Assembly (NCBI GenBank): GCA_000149225.2
Contig: CM000694.1
Location: 1,303,623 to 1,367,622, forward strand
Direction: 5' to 3'
DNA: 64,000 bases
Source: Lachancea kluyveri NRRL Y-12651
Taxonomy: Eukaryota > Ascomycota > Saccharomycetes > Saccharomycetales > Saccharomycetaceae
Within the stretch, counting starts at the first letter, position 1, and each line of letters begins with the position of its first letter. A model generated the notes under the pieces. That model was not told the origin of the DNA and searched no databases. It worked only from the letters and a program-made list of their open reading frames with translations. The translations under genes were made by a program, and so were the position numbers. Shown in pieces: positions 31,301 to 40,706 of the stretch.

Positions 31301-34300
31301 TTCAGCTTTGTTAACTAACCGGATCCGTTCATCTACTGGAATTGCTATCAAACCGAATTTAGATGCATTTTTTCGGATAAACTCCTCGGAAGGAGACTCC
31401 GAGGTTGTCTTCAAAAATTCATAGTCCTCCATGGGAACTGCTTTGTAACCCAAGGCCAACGCTTTATCCAATACAAATTCTAGACCAGGGTTCTGTAAAA
31501 CGTCCAATTGCTGTTTGTATTCATTCTCATCTACTAATCTCTTTTTGAAGTATTTTGAGTGCTCCTCCAAACTCTCCAACGATGGTGCCTCAATCAGTTG
31601 CTTCATGCTATCATACAATGATTTAGGTATAACAACATTGCCATGTGATTCAACCATTTTAATCAACTCATCTTCAGAATAAATAGTTGGTTTAGAATCA
31701 GCCCTTAATTTCTCATACTCGTCCAAAGAAATTGGTTTCAGATTATGTTTTCCACATAATTTGATAGTGTCTTCTACACCAACCCTCTCTAAAATGGGTT
31801 CAGTAAGCTCTTTGTACCTTTTTACTGGTACAGCAACAAAGCCGAGCTTCTTCAACCTAGGTTCAATATCGTCAATATTAGAGTTCTCAACCGATGAGCT
31901 CTTCAAAATGTTCAACTCTCTCATGGGCATTGGAACAAAGCCAAAACTTTTCACAGTGCTGAAAATAGACTCCTTTTTCGTGGCTTTGTCAAGGATATCC
32001 TGGTATTCAGCTTCTTCCAGGGTTACTAACCCATAATTTTGAGCCTTTTGAATGATGAAAGATTTACTAGGTTTGTCAAAAGACTCCTGCAGCAACTCGA
32101 GGGTCTCTTCTGAAACCAAGACATTGCCTAATTTCTTAGCAAAAGCAACCATTTCTTCATAGGTTGGATCCATAACTTTTCTCAAAAGCTCTGTGTGCTC
32201 ATTCTTAGTTATAATATCATAGCCCTTGGAATTTATTTTTTCCCTTAAGAATTCTAAAGGTGGGTGTTCGCAAGTATCCAATAGACTCTTGTGTTCTTGC
32301 AGCGGAACTAGTTCATATCCAACAGCTTTATTTTTCAGATAATCAAAAGAAGGCGTTTCTAGCCTAGAGAGCAAATCTTTGTGTTCTTCAGCAGGGAGAA
32401 CAACCTGGCTATACTGAATGGCTTTTTCTTTGACGTGTTCCAGGACTGGTTCGTGTGCTAATTTAAAAAGAGCATTGTATTCCTCAACAGGAACCAATTC
32501 GCAAGATAATAGTTTTGAGTGTTCCTTTAAGTACTCAATAGTTGGCTTTCCAACAGTTTCAGCTAGTTCGTGATATTCCGAATCTTGGATCAAAATGTAT
32601 TTCTCTTTGGACGCTTTTTCCTTTAAATAATCAAGATCTGGGCTTTCATAATTTCTTTTCAATATACTATATTCATCCTTTTCAATAAGAGCATAACCTT
32701 GCACGGAGGCCTTTTCCTTCAAATAATCAAAAGTAGGTGTTGAAATCGTAGAAAGCAAATTTGCATGCTCTTCCTGAGAAATAACATCATATTTTGATAC
32801 TCTCGCCTTTTCAACTAAGTAGTCTAAAGTGGGTTTAGCAAGGTTGTCATTTAACTTGTTAAACCTATCTGAAGAAATCATAACCATACCCTTCTGAGTG
32901 ACCTTTTCGTTCAAGTATTCATTAGATGGTGCATCCATTTTTTTGACAAGCTCTTCATACTCATCCGCAGGGATAATAATATGGTTCAGATGTTTTGCAT
33001 GTGAAGATAAATATTCCAGCGATGGATTTTTCACCTTCTCGTCTAATTCCTGATATTCGGAGCTAGAAATAACCTTGTACCCATATCCTTTTGCCTTTTC
33101 AGTGATTTTCTCGAGTGTAGGATTATCTGACAAATCTTTCAGCCTTTCGAACTCGTCAACTGGAGTCAATACGTGCCCAGCTACCGACGTCTTTTCGTAC
33201 AAATAATCCATAGAAGGATCTGAAATCTGCCTTTTCATCTCCCCAAGTTCAAGACTATCGATTAGTTCAAAACCCTTCTTGCCAGCATGATGTACGATAT
33301 AATCATCACTAGGTTCCTCAATCCTTTTTTTGAAATCAAAAAGTTCGCTATTGTCTATGACAGTTTTACCTTGATCTGTACATTTGGCCTGTAAGTATTC
33401 AAGTGTGGGTTCCTCTAATGAGTTTCTTAGGTGATCATACTCATCTTGTTTAACCACGATAAAGTTTAACACCTTAGATTTTTCTTTCAAAAATTCTTCA
33501 GACGGATCAGTATTGTTTTTCGTGAGCATATTATAAGTTTCTTCGGCAACAAAAACACTGTGTAAGGTTTGGGCTATCCATTCCGATAATTCAGGTATGT
33601 ACTGTCCAGCATATTGCTTAACAGCGTCGAGCGGTGGATTTTCAACCTTTTCCATCAACTCTTCGTGTTCTTTCTTAGAAATGATGTCGTAATTCAAGTT
33701 TTTGGCCTTTTCGGTTATAAAATCTAAGCTTGGAGATTCCACAGTAGAAATAATCTTTGCGTACTCATCAATTAAAACCAGCTCATAACCAGATTGACCA
33801 GCTCTTTCCTTCAAATCGCTTAAATTTGGATTACTCAATTGATTATGTATGTCCTTGTGTACAACAACGTGGTTGAGTATTTGAGCCCTTTTAGAAATAT
33901 CTTCCATTAAAGGATTGGACAATCGCTCGTATTTCTCCTGGGGTATAACTACATGCCCTTGTTGTGTGGCCTTGTCAGTAATTTGAGAAATAGTTGGGTT
34001 CAACAGCTGTCCGTTTACAGTTTTAGATAATACGACGTGTTCGAGTTTGGCTGCCTGTTCCGAAATACTTTCGATACTCGGATTCGTCAATTGAAAATGC
34101 TCATCTTTAGAAAGCAAAACATGATCAGACTCGGAAGCAAGCTCTGCGAGGCGCATTACCGATGGGCTCAGTAGCTGTTTATGATCCTCATCGCTCAAGA
34201 CAGTGCAACATAAATTAGAAGCATTTTCAGTAACTTTCTCGAGAGATGGATTCAATAACTTATCATAGATATCCTTGGACAAGACGACATGATCTAATGC

Positions 34301-36550
34301 ATCCGCTTTCGTAACCAGATATTCCAAGCTTGGTTTTTCTATGACAGACTCCAGAGATTCATACTCTTCAATTTTCAATAATTTACAGCCTAAATTAGGA
34401 GCAGTTTGCTGAATAATTTTTAAGGAAGGATTTTCAGATTTACTTACCAAATCATCGAACTGGTTCTTAGAAACAATGACTTGGTTGATAGCTGACGCCT
34501 TCTTCGACAAGTAGTCTAAAGAAGGTTTCTCGACTAAAGCGTTTAAATCATTTAAGGTTTTTGATTCCACTAATTCATAACCCAAACCCTCAGCCTTGCC
34601 GAGCAAATAATCTTTGGTTGGGTTTATAAATTCGGTGTATTCATTTTCTGAAACCGTGATTTTGTTGTAACCCTTCAATTTCTCTTCCAAATAATCCAAT
34701 GTCGGGGTTTCCAAGGCCTTTAAAATGGTATTATGCGCATCCTTGCTCAAAACGTCAAAACCTGCATTTTCAGCTTTAGAAATTATATCTGGAATTGATA
34801 AGTTTATCAAAGAGTTATATTCTTCGTCATCTATCAAAGTTTTGCCCAATTTTTCCGCTTTAGATTTCAGGTATTCCCCAGTCGGAGCTTCTAAAAGATC
34901 CAATTTTTCTTTGATTTCGTTGAACTGGGGACACGTTAGTACTTTATGACCCGTTTCCTCTAATTTAGCGATAATTTGTTCGTCACTAAATAGCTCGCGT
35001 TTTTTTTCTGATGAATCATCGTTTGGTAAAGCCAATACATTTAATGCTTTGCTAGTACGAATCATCTCTTCCTGGGAATCTGTATGCTTTAAATCGATAT
35101 TCTTTAAGGTTTCATAGTCTTTTGAAGGCAGTAAAACAAGATCGTGAGACTTCGCGTATTCTTGAACGTCTGAATAATCCAAGCTAGCGTTGATTTCATC
35201 ATCAGCACCAAATAGTTGATCGGAAAGAGGATTCCTTACAAGATCCATGGTGTCAGACACATCGCTGATATCATCCAGGACAGGAGTATTAAGCTGACCA
35301 GATTGTCTACTAAACCGTCTGTCAGAATTGGTAGGAGAGCCTAGTAGCGCATTTTCATTCCAACTGTTGACCTCAAAAGTGCTATCTTCAGCATCTTCGT
35401 TGGTGTAACTTTCGCCACTATCGTGTATATAGTACAAAGAGTCTTTAGCATTCGGAGTTAGCATCTTCTGAGGAGTGGAAGTATGATCAGAGAAAACCAT
35501 GCCTTTCCTTTTAGACTTGGGTGTACCTTTTTGCAACGATCTTTTCAACCTTGGGGAATCTTTTGATTTTTCAAAAGAACCCTCTGTTTTCATACGTATA
35601 ATCTGTTGTCTCAGCTTGGTGATAGTTTGATGAGCGTGTGTTAAGTTTGCTTTCAACGTCTGTGATTCCAAACCCTCAGAAGATACGCCCAACTTTTTTG
35701 GAGAAGAGGTTGGCTTTCTATTCATGCCTGCATCACGCTCAAAGTCACTCGCACTTTCAATGGTAGCGGCACTCATTCTAGCTTGGTCTTTTATTATCTG
35801 TCTAGTTTTTTCCATCTCAGCACTTAACTCTTGGACCTCGATAGTCAAATCTTCAACTTTTGAATTCAATTGATCATTTTCCTCATTCAGTTCCTGAATA
35901 TGTTTTTTCAACTCTGAGATTTCAAGCAAATGTTGCTGCTGCTTAGAAGATAACTCTTCTCGCAACCCAATTCTTTCTAAAGACACTTCCTCGAGCTCTG
36001 TCTTGATGTGGTTGGACAAGTCAATTTGTTTTTGTACTTCACGCTGGTTTTTATTAAAAGACTCGGTCAAGTCTTTAAATTCTTGGGATAAAGTTTGCAA
36101 CTTTGTTTCTAGTTCCCAGTTGATATCCCTCAACGATTCTTCTTCCTTCGATGTTAACTGATACTTAGATGTCAGCTGGTTAAAGCTTTGTTGTAGTTTC
36201 TTATAATCTTGTTGCAATGTTTTCAATTTGGTGTTCTTCTTTTCGTTTTCAGACTGTAATCGCCTGCACTCCAATAACAAGTTCTCACTCAACCCGACAA
36301 CAAAGTTCATATCTTTACCGGAATTAGCGGTGAGAGCTCCATTATGAGAGCTGCTACCTGCAAAAGTAGGCATTGAACTTCTTTTATCTCTTTTGCTCAA
36401 CATTCCGGAGAAAGGGAGGTGTTTTTTGGAGCTTCCTTTAGTTAAAGCATCCTCGGTATCCTCATTGATTCGCTTCTGTATCTGTTCTAACTGAGACTTC
36501 AAAGCTTCTCGGTTATCAGAATTGTTATTCTTACCACTGATTGGTGGCAT
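25361..36550 (-). CDS. NUM1: Num1, giant cortical anchor of dynein and mitochondria
   Basis: A single frame of 3,729 codons, about 980 more than S. cerevisiae Num1 (2,748). Order: a short head with the family block FAGSSSHNG.LTANS.KDMNF; a coiled coil at about residues 80-260, which in S. cerevisiae contacts the mitochondrial outer membrane and dynein partners; a linker; then a long array of 28-32-residue units of the form NPSLEYLxxKAxxLGxxVIxxxEYexL from about residue 555 (near 34,890) to about 2,545 (near 28,925), followed by degenerate units to about residue 3,310; a Ser-rich stretch; and a C-terminal PH domain at about 3,560-3,670 (EYLYKYYRRLG ... RYFWVHPYTLTLYWS), which binds PI(4,5)P2. 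Num1 tethers mitochondria and dynein to the cell cortex. Confidence 0.95.
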   Translation of the reverse strand: MPPISGKNNNSDNREALKSQLEQIQKRINEDTEDALTKGSSKKHLPFSGMLSKRDKRSSMPTFAGSSSHNGALTANSGKDMNFVVGLSENLLLECRRLQSENEKKNTKLKTLQQDYKKLQQSFNQLTSKYQLTSKEEESLRDINWELETKLQTLSQEFKDLTESFNKNQREVQKQIDLSNHIKTELEEVSLERIGLREELSSKQQQHLLEISELKKHIQELNEENDQLNSKVEDLTIEVQELSAEMEKTRQIIKDQARMSAATIESASDFERDAGMNRKPTSSPKKLGVSSEGLESQTLKANLTHAHQTITKLRQQIIRMKTEGSFEKSKDSPRLKRSLQKGTPKSKRKGMVFSDHTSTPQKMLTPNAKDSLYYIHDSGESYTNEDAEDSTFEVNSWNENALLGSPTNSDRRFSRQSGQLNTPVLDDISDVSDTMDLVRNPLSDQLFGADDEINASLDYSDVQEYAKSHDLVLLPSKDYETLKNIDLKHTDSQEEMIRTSKALNVLALPNDDSSEKKRELFSDEQIIAKLEETGHKVLTCPQFNEIKEKLDLLEAPTGEYLKSKAEKLGKTLIDDEEYNSLINLSIPDIISKAENAGFDVLSKDAHNTILKALETPTLDYLEEKLKGYNKITVSENEYTEFINPTKDYLLGKAEGLGYELVESKTLNDLNALVEKPSLDYLSKKASAINQVIVSKNQFDDLVSKSENPSLKIIQQTAPNLGCKLLKIEEYESLESVIEKPSLEYLVTKADALDHVVLSKDIYDKLLNPSLEKVTENASNLCCTVLSDEDHKQLLSPSVMRLAELASESDHVLLSKDEHFQLTNPSIESISEQAAKLEHVVLSKTVNGQLLNPTISQITDKATQQGHVVIPQEKYERLSNPLMEDISKRAQILNHVVVHKDIHNQLSNPNLSDLKERAGQSGYELVLIDEYAKIISTVESPSLDFITEKAKNLNYDIISKKEHEELMEKVENPPLDAVKQYAGQYIPELSEWIAQTLHSVFVAEETYNMLTKNNTDPSEEFLKEKSKVLNFIVVKQDEYDHLRNSLEEPTLEYLQAKCTDQGKTVIDNSELFDFKKRIEEPSDDYIVHHAGKKGFELIDSLELGEMKRQISDPSMDYLYEKTSVAGHVLTPVDEFERLKDLSDNPTLEKITEKAKGYGYKVISSSEYQELDEKVKNPSLEYLSSHAKHLNHIIIPADEYEELVKKMDAPSNEYLNEKVTQKGMVMISSDRFNKLNDNLAKPTLDYLVEKARVSKYDVISQEEHANLLSTISTPTFDYLKEKASVQGYALIEKDEYSILKRNYESPDLDYLKEKASKEKYILIQDSEYHELAETVGKPTIEYLKEHSKLLSCELVPVEEYNALFKLAHEPVLEHVKEKAIQYSQVVLPAEEHKDLLSRLETPSFDYLKNKAVGYELVPLQEHKSLLDTCEHPPLEFLREKINSKGYDIITKNEHTELLRKVMDPTYEEMVAFAKKLGNVLVSEETLELLQESFDKPSKSFIIQKAQNYGLVTLEEAEYQDILDKATKKESIFSTVKSFGFVPMPMRELNILKSSSVENSNIDDIEPRLKKLGFVAVPVKRYKELTEPILERVGVEDTIKLCGKHNLKPISLDEYEKLRADSKPTIYSEDELIKMVESHGNVVIPKSLYDSMKQLIEAPSLESLEEHSKYFKKRLVDENEYKQQLDVLQNPGLEFVLDKALALGYKAVPMEDYEFLKTTSESPSEEFIRKNASKFGLIAIPVDERIRLVNKAENPSLAYLSSKANSIGRKIVSQDEYEELTRALEFPTHEELVAKASNSHMTLVAEDEYEAMIKKIDEPSIEFVNQSAKKLGYNIISTSEYRTITESLENPSMELLSEKVKKYSCIIVSQKELDVMKRKLETPSEEYISEKAALYGKILVDKEVYELQKSKLNEPDYHHLSELAAKIDYSILPVSEHEELVRQINQPNIEYLHEKASLNQKILVDKEVFNKQKAIIQNPDVVSLSSLASKINYSLIPAAELSEMRKQCEQPSEDYLHEKATRYQKILIDEVLYKQQLSALERPDLESLSQLAEKADCTVLPVSKFAELQSQIDDPGHEYLTQKVNALGEVIIPKTDYEKLLDTVSDPQVDFISEKAKRYGKTVVDQSQYNETVEKAQSPSLELITERAATFGKKLVDENEYDCMSAALHNPDLQFLSEKAHAYDKVLVDVQELEKQLTCIETPTLEYLSEKAQIYAKILIDGKQLAEIESPTIDYLKSKCAKNGYVLLEKEEHEKTFKLLKDPSLEFLHENAKKLGYTVLSEDEYQTLKTHFNDPPFDFIETKAKEKEYSVISTKYVNSLESSIKEPSIDYLGEKASEKAKALVDKELLSDYKAIFESPPVSFLQEKAKVFNKIVIDRTEWEEIDHFTKEPPEDFLMKHSALYNKTLINTDELDTLKKSVELPSWDKVEKSASSKNFVLIQSENLKSLQEMVEHPSMEYIETKLKDMDYVPIRSLDYHSLIEKINKPTLDEVEKAAERLGHAVVSLDELENFKNPSFSSLESRVKEQGYVLLSADSYKSLLDCSIENITQEEVMSLCEKFSLKPIPLNKYEELTRTPDEEEIRTYALDFGLVVVPREKYDLTVARAEAPDEETLIKTSATLGLKLLKVKEYDDLLAKRENFSKSDVECMAGKLGLVVVPAEKYNNLLEEVKNKINVTSSPNSSKVLASKEYFEHVIRQENAQQKEKLLSSVKSLGFVTLSLDEYKTLLENQKNHVLTKTDVYNGAKEFELTVLPIDEYRALLKKKNYRDSIAYEDLSDYASRLNLKLVPVNTDPVGSPTPIRRAASTGQQLIFHNENSSILTVSSTSTNESEYFDALQSVDGFSVSNRSSVSIITGSTRYPDTLDSNADDVDSNLDDVASHTSTIRDEPVLNETTLQELQKRAAEIGYVLVASTSDSHPIDSQIGEETNENDQSDHTALPELDNFGDSDAESHTSSWDETVIAERARKIGMTLVTNNQYKDYERLKNEPFTREKLEACAEEFCMVVVEKDVFEQLKHTVDQPIRQQDVEKYLAERDMDAIEISRLKELEGNLHYLKSGAFFTKEAILKEASRFDLSVLPKDDYLEMESVFLAEKLCKGNIKDRARQLNFVAIEKDEYENLLSQSTIVDEEKVKSFAKDHGITILPTDEYQKLQEQKTDSKDVTSSTSVSAITKDVVINNAGDRGMVTLSTFEHAELTKPLEIGDLKEKAKDFDMILVDKDEYDHLLEIGEQFTDGVLAKEEVIERAHEYGLVALGNEQFEKIKEELAAGGRNLTQDDIMMKSAEFGLVPIQKEQFEQIKKELENPTFSREQIVENAGFFDLIAIDIKEYKRLKKQSHISALDADDDDDDDYDDEESEGDNFDFTDSRGEIKELYTAAKRFGLLCIPESAFVATSVASTPDVSNVVVLPITYYNKLLSKEQESWEKITDDELQAEARKRGFQVGLNIKKDYDFNNAQASTIYRAHSRTTKQSTNRSVMSAETNTRRSLAEAAASAVYSEFEHQQQQSRSRGHSRSSSLSRAIPQGTDADMAHLRSSSFDAGISLATMASLSEPSIIPALTQTVIGEYLYKYYRRLGPFSTVSGARHERYFWVHPYTLTLYWSTCNPVLDNPASNKTRAAAILGVESINDPNPYPTGLYHKSILVKTETRSVKFTCPTRQRHNIWFNSLRYLIQRNMDGIDLTDTGATDDAYTGRIYRLPGETAKTTNQRLSSTRHASSGSSKVEKSGSARSLR
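28925..34890 (-). repeat. NUM1 tandem repeat array (about 63 units of about 32 residues)
   Basis: I counted about 63 consecutive coding units, most of 32 residues (96 bp) and several of 28 residues (84 bp), plus more degenerate ones further on. Each starts with an xPS/xPT turn, then a short helix (EYLxEKA) and a beta-like VI/VL core ending EYxxL. Units are diverged from each other, unlike the near-identical 64-residue repeats of S. cerevisiae. Units 43-48 (around 30,920-30,330) alternate in a 64-residue two-unit pattern. Confidence 0.85.
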
Positions 36551-36769
36551 AATGATTGCCTGACTTTGTTAGCGTGCTTTCTTGACTTGAATATTCTGTT
36601 TCCAAAACTGAATGAAGTGCGGAATGTTACCACTTTCGCAGTAGACATTCAACATTGCCCCGCGAGTCTGATTATTTTTTTTTCGTGATAAATACTGTCA
36701 CTATCTACGCAGTCTTCAAATGAACGTATACCATATTATACAAATTTCTTCCATTCAACATCTCCAAAC

Positions 36770-38863
36770 CTAACCATTTGTAAAGCAGATTCCCTGTCGA
36801 TCAGCCCATTCTCGTATCGTAAATTCATCCACATAGTCTAGAAAAGGATTCTTGTGTGCCAATAGACCAGATAACTCCACTAGAGACAGTGGCTCAAACG
36901 TGTATACTTTTTCCAAGATCGCTGGAGTTTGCTCCACCAAAGAGTTCAGCTCGTTGAAAATTTCTTGTTTCTTATCCATATCGTTTTGAGAGTTCAAATT
37001 CTGAGATACTATGTCCATATACTCTAGCATCTGTGCTCTGCTACGGCATGGTTTTAAACCTATGGTTTTCAAACTTTCTCTTAACACTTGTGTCGATGGT
37101 AATGTAGGCGGTATGTCTTGTGCGATAAGCTCTTCAGATACAATCCCGGGTTCTGAAGCTGTGACTACTTCCTCAACGGGGCATGATCTGGGCTCTAGTT
37201 CCAAAACACTATAATCCCCATCATCCTCACTGTCTTTAATGGCTTCATTGTCCTCAACGATCCTTGCCTCGAAGTCCTCCAGCAGGGGAAGGTTATCCAA
37301 CAGTTTTGAATCCTTATAGATTTTGAAACGGATTGTTTTCGACTGGGTTCTTGAAGGATCAGGATGACGTTTACATTCCAAATTCTCCACCTCGTTCATT
37401 GTAGTGGTTCTCGTTGCAGGTACCTGAATCTCTTTTTGAGAAGCACGCCTAACAGGCGATACAATAGAAGCCACGGCCTTGAATGACTCCTGTGTCAAAT
37501 CAATTAGCTGATCATTTATGGCGATCCTCGATGGAGACCTTTGTAGCGTTTGGATCTCCGGAAGTTGGCAGATTTGAGACGAGAAGGCTCTGGAGTTTGT
37601 CAGAGCATTGACCGAACTTGGCTTTTTCAAGGAAACTACGTGAAGGTTAAAGTTATGATGCAGCTCCGGTTGATTATGTTCGTCCGTGTCTTGCAGGCTC
37701 CCACCGTTTTGGGCATCCAGCACCCTTTGTTTGAACTTTTGAGTTATTTCATCATCAATTTCTATAAAGCTGCCATTATCAGTAGTGTCAGATATAACAG
37801 ACGGCAAGTCCGGGCCATCAACTTCGTCTTCGCTGAACACAGTAGTTTGTCCAGGTGGATCGACGTCGTACTCTTCGGCAACAGCACGGACGTCGGTTTG
37901 AAACAACTCGTCTCCGGTGAAATCGAATTGGAATTCAGCCTGCGACTGTGTTTTGGCAAAGTTGTTTTGTATCAACAAGGGCTTTGTAAGATCGCGTACT
38001 TCGTCATTGGGAAGCGGTTCCTCATCTTCGCCCAAGCCCGTACGTTCTGCCTCCATCAGCTGAGACAAGGTGAAAACGCTTTGAGACCCTCTCTGCTCAT
38101 CTAAGACTTCCAAGCCTGCTTGGAAGTCCTGGTCTTCGGCAACAAGCATATCTTCTGGCGGTAGCTGCGACGAATGCCATACACCGGCGTCGCTACCGTA
38201 TATGTACCGATGCAGACTACGGATCTCGGACTTCTCACAGTGGGGGAAATTCTCTCGCAGCGTGTGGAGAATGGACTTCCATTCTTCCTCGTTATAGGTG
38301 GAAAACACTTCGGCCTGCGTCGGTCGTTCCTGTTCTTTCTCGAGTTCCAGCCTTTCTATAACATCGCGTATCTTGGTGCGTTTTCCAGACAAAAGGGCTA
38401 TGAGCGTCCTGGTTCTATCCTTGTTTCTTTCCTGCTGGAAACTCTCGGCATTAAGCTGTGTAATACTCTTGATTCTGTGGCTCTTTTCGCGCCTTTTGCT
38501 GGGTCTTTGGGACCGCGATGCGACGCGGGCACTTGGCAGTGGACCCTGCCGCTGCTTTCGCTTCTGCTTCTGCTTTCGCTTCTGCTCCTCCTGCGGCTGC
38601 TGCAGCTCCTCCTGCTTCTGCTCCTGCTCCTGGGTATAAGAAAACCTATCCAGTGCCGACTTCAGCTCCCCCTTGTATCTTTCCTCAGCCTCAACATCGT
38701 CTATCCTTCCTTGCACCTGCGTGGAAAGAAAAACGTCACCAGCGCTATCACCAAACAAGCCGCAGACCTGGGTCATCGGCAAACGCCCCAGCTCCATGTC
38801 ACCATCCTCAGACCCACCATCACCAGCAAGTTCCAAATTCCTCTGAGCCCTTCTAAGATCCAT
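36770..38863 (-). CDS. SLX4: Slx4, scaffold of structure-specific endonucleases
   Basis: I chose the ATG at 38863-38861, giving 697 residues starting MDLRRAQRNLELAG, because it aligns with the S. cerevisiae start MELQRAQRNLKF (748 residues). An in-frame ATG nine codons upstream (38890) is also possible. The protein is acidic and largely disordered, with SQ/TQ and SP/TP sites suited to Mec1 and Cdk control. The C-terminus is best conserved, with VYTFEPLSLVELSGLLAHKNPFLDYVDEFTIREWADRQGICF, the CCD region that binds Slx1. Slx4 also scaffolds Rad1-Rad10 and works with Rtt107 in replication-fork repair. Divergent from KGD2. Confidence 0.88.
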   Translation of the reverse strand: MDLRRAQRNLELAGDGGSEDGDMELGRLPMTQVCGLFGDSAGDVFLSTQVQGRIDDVEAEERYKGELKSALDRFSYTQEQEQKQEELQQPQEEQKRKQKQKRKQRQGPLPSARVASRSQRPSKRREKSHRIKSITQLNAESFQQERNKDRTRTLIALLSGKRTKIRDVIERLELEKEQERPTQAEVFSTYNEEEWKSILHTLRENFPHCEKSEIRSLHRYIYGSDAGVWHSSQLPPEDMLVAEDQDFQAGLEVLDEQRGSQSVFTLSQLMEAERTGLGEDEEPLPNDEVRDLTKPLLIQNNFAKTQSQAEFQFDFTGDELFQTDVRAVAEEYDVDPPGQTTVFSEDEVDGPDLPSVISDTTDNGSFIEIDDEITQKFKQRVLDAQNGGSLQDTDEHNQPELHHNFNLHVVSLKKPSSVNALTNSRAFSSQICQLPEIQTLQRSPSRIAINDQLIDLTQESFKAVASIVSPVRRASQKEIQVPATRTTTMNEVENLECKRHPDPSRTQSKTIRFKIYKDSKLLDNLPLLEDFEARIVEDNEAIKDSEDDGDYSVLELEPRSCPVEEVVTASEPGIVSEELIAQDIPPTLPSTQVLRESLKTIGLKPCRSRAQMLEYMDIVSQNLNSQNDMDKKQEIFNELNSLVEQTPAILEKVYTFEPLSLVELSGLLAHKNPFLDYVDEFTIREWADRQGICFTNG

Positions 38864-39171
38864 GGTTTGGTCACTAACCTGCTTTTCCATTACAACAGGT
38901 TCCGGTTCTGTCAATCTAAGCAAAAATTACCGCCGCCGAAACCCCAACAGCATTTTTCACGAAACAGAATGTCGCTATAGACGAAAATGTACAACGATTC
39001 CGGATGCCTCCCTCGGGCCCGAAACACTCCGATCGCCCCTACCCCGTTCCAGAGGGGAGCGAGCCCTCGATTGGGTTATATATAAGAGAGAGGTGAAAGG
39101 AAGAAAGCACGGATTCAACAAAAAAGCAGTTTATATTCCCGCAGCTATCCAGCAATCGCAATAACAAAACA
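38864..39171. promoter_or_regulatory. SLX4/KGD2 divergent promoter with CCAAT and TATA box
   Basis: A 308-bp shared promoter. Toward KGD2 it has ATTGG (CCAAT on the minus strand) at 39070-39074, a candidate Hap2/3/4/5 site, and a TATATATAA box at 39077-39085, about 90 bp before the KGD2 ATG. Hap control is usual for tricarboxylic-acid-cycle genes. The second part (39000-39060) is GC-rich compared with its surroundings. Confidence 0.5.
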
Positions 39172-40470
39172 ATGCTCTCCAGATCTGTCCGTAATAGTAC
39201 CAGGGTGCTAAGACCAGCTTCTGCTGCTTTGTCAAGAAGATCAGTTTCCAGGCTTTCTCCAATTGCTTCTCCGTTCGTTACTTCATACAAGGTTTCTTGC
39301 AGAAGAATCATTGCCGCCCGTTACCAGTCCACTGTTGTCAAGGTACCTCCAATGGCAGAGTCGTTGACCGAGGGTTCTTTGAAGGAGTTTACTAAGCAAG
39401 TCGGTGAGTTCATTGAACAGGATGAACTGTTGGCCACTATCGAAACTGATAAGATCGATGTTGAAGTCAATTCTCCAGTCTCTGGTACCATCACCAAATT
39501 GGCGTTCCAACCAGAAGACACCGTCACGGTGGGCGATGAACTAGCCCAAATCGAACCGGGTGAGGCTCCAGCAGGTGGTGCTGCTGCTCCGGCCAAGCCT
39601 GCAGAAGAGGCTCCAAAGGAAGAGGAGGCGCCAAAGAAGGAAGAGGCTCCTAAGAAGCAAGAGGCTCCTAAGAAGCAAGAGGCTCCAAAGAAGGAAAAGA
39701 CTACTCCTGCCCCAAAGAAGGAAGAAAAACAACCCAAAAAGGAAGAGTCTGTTCCTTCCTTCACTTCATTCTCTCGTAACGAAAGCAAAGTTAAGATGAA
39801 CCGTATGCGTTTGAGAATCGCAGAAAGGTTAAAGGAATCCCAAAACACTGCTGCTTCTCTAACGACTTTCAACGAAGTCGACATGTCTGCTTTGCTAGAG
39901 ATGCGCAAACTGTATAAGGATGAGATCATCAAGACCAAGGGCGTCAAGTTCGGCTTCATGGGTCTATTTTCCAAGGCCTGTACTTTGGCTGCAAAGGATA
40001 TTCCTTCCGTCAACGGTGCTATTGATGGCGACCAAATTATCTATCGTGACTACACCGATATCTCTATTGCCGTTGCTACACCAAAGGGTCTAGTTACCCC
40101 GGTTGTGCGTAACGCAGAATCTCTTTCCGTTTTGGAAATCGAGCAAGAAATCGTCCGTTTGAGTCACAAGGCCCGTGATGGTAAGCTGACTTTAGAAGAC
40201 ATGGCTGGTGGTACTTTCACCATTTCTAACGGTGGTGTTTTTGGATCTTTATACGGTACCCCAATCATCAACATGCCACAAACTGCAGTGTTAGGCTTGC
40301 ATGGTGTGAAGGAAAGACCTGTCACCGTTAATGGCCAAATTGTCTCAAGACCAATGATGTATCTAGCCTTGACTTACGACCACAGGTTGTTGGATGGTAG
40401 GGAGGCTGTCACTTTCTTAAGAACTGTCAAGGAATTGATTGAAGACCCAAGAAAGATGATGTTAATGTAG
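39172..40470 (+). CDS. KGD2: Kgd2, E2 subunit (dihydrolipoyl succinyltransferase) of 2-oxoglutarate dehydrogenase
   Basis: A 432-residue mitochondrial protein (463 in S. cerevisiae). The N-terminus is rich in Arg and Ser with almost no acidic residues and is a mitochondrial targeting sequence. The lipoyl domain spans about 50-125, with the lipoylated lysine K94 in IETDKIDV. A Lys/Glu/Ala/Pro linker with repeated EAPKK units follows (about 140-195). The catalytic domain fills the rest, with the active-site DHRLLDG motif (H404, D408). As in other Kgd2 proteins I see no peripheral subunit-binding domain. It transfers succinyl groups to CoA in the citric acid cycle. Codon use suggests high expression. 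Confidence 0.96.
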   Translation: MLSRSVRNSTRVLRPASAALSRRSVSRLSPIASPFVTSYKVSCRRIIAARYQSTVVKVPPMAESLTEGSLKEFTKQVGEFIEQDELLATIETDKIDVEVNSPVSGTITKLAFQPEDTVTVGDELAQIEPGEAPAGGAAAPAKPAEEAPKEEEAPKKEEAPKKQEAPKKQEAPKKEKTTPAPKKEEKQPKKEESVPSFTSFSRNESKVKMNRMRLRIAERLKESQNTAASLTTFNEVDMSALLEMRKLYKDEIIKTKGVKFGFMGLFSKACTLAAKDIPSVNGAIDGDQIIYRDYTDISIAVATPKGLVTPVVRNAESLSVLEIEQEIVRLSHKARDGKLTLEDMAGGTFTISNGGVFGSLYGTPIINMPQTAVLGLHGVKERPVTVNGQIVSRPMMYLALTYDHRLLDGREAVTFLRTVKELIEDPRKMMLM

Positions 40471-40706
40471 GTTAAACTGTCGTGCACATGTCCTTATTTA
40501 TATGTCTAGATTCCATTTTCTGTAATTCAAGTTTCCAAAAAAAAAAAAAAAAAGAGAAGGTAAGCTTTAAAACATTGTAAGGCAAGTAGCTAAACAAAAA
40601 GGAGTATGTACATGTAATTACATGAAAAGAGGAAAAAAAAAAAAGAACAGAGAATCTTGGCCTTGTAAAAATCGGGTTGATGTTAATTATTCTCAGCACG
40701 TATCTG

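Noticed and set aside
38174-38980. Plus-strand frame of 268 codons
   Set aside because: It is antisense to SLX4, whose start and C-terminus are conserved.
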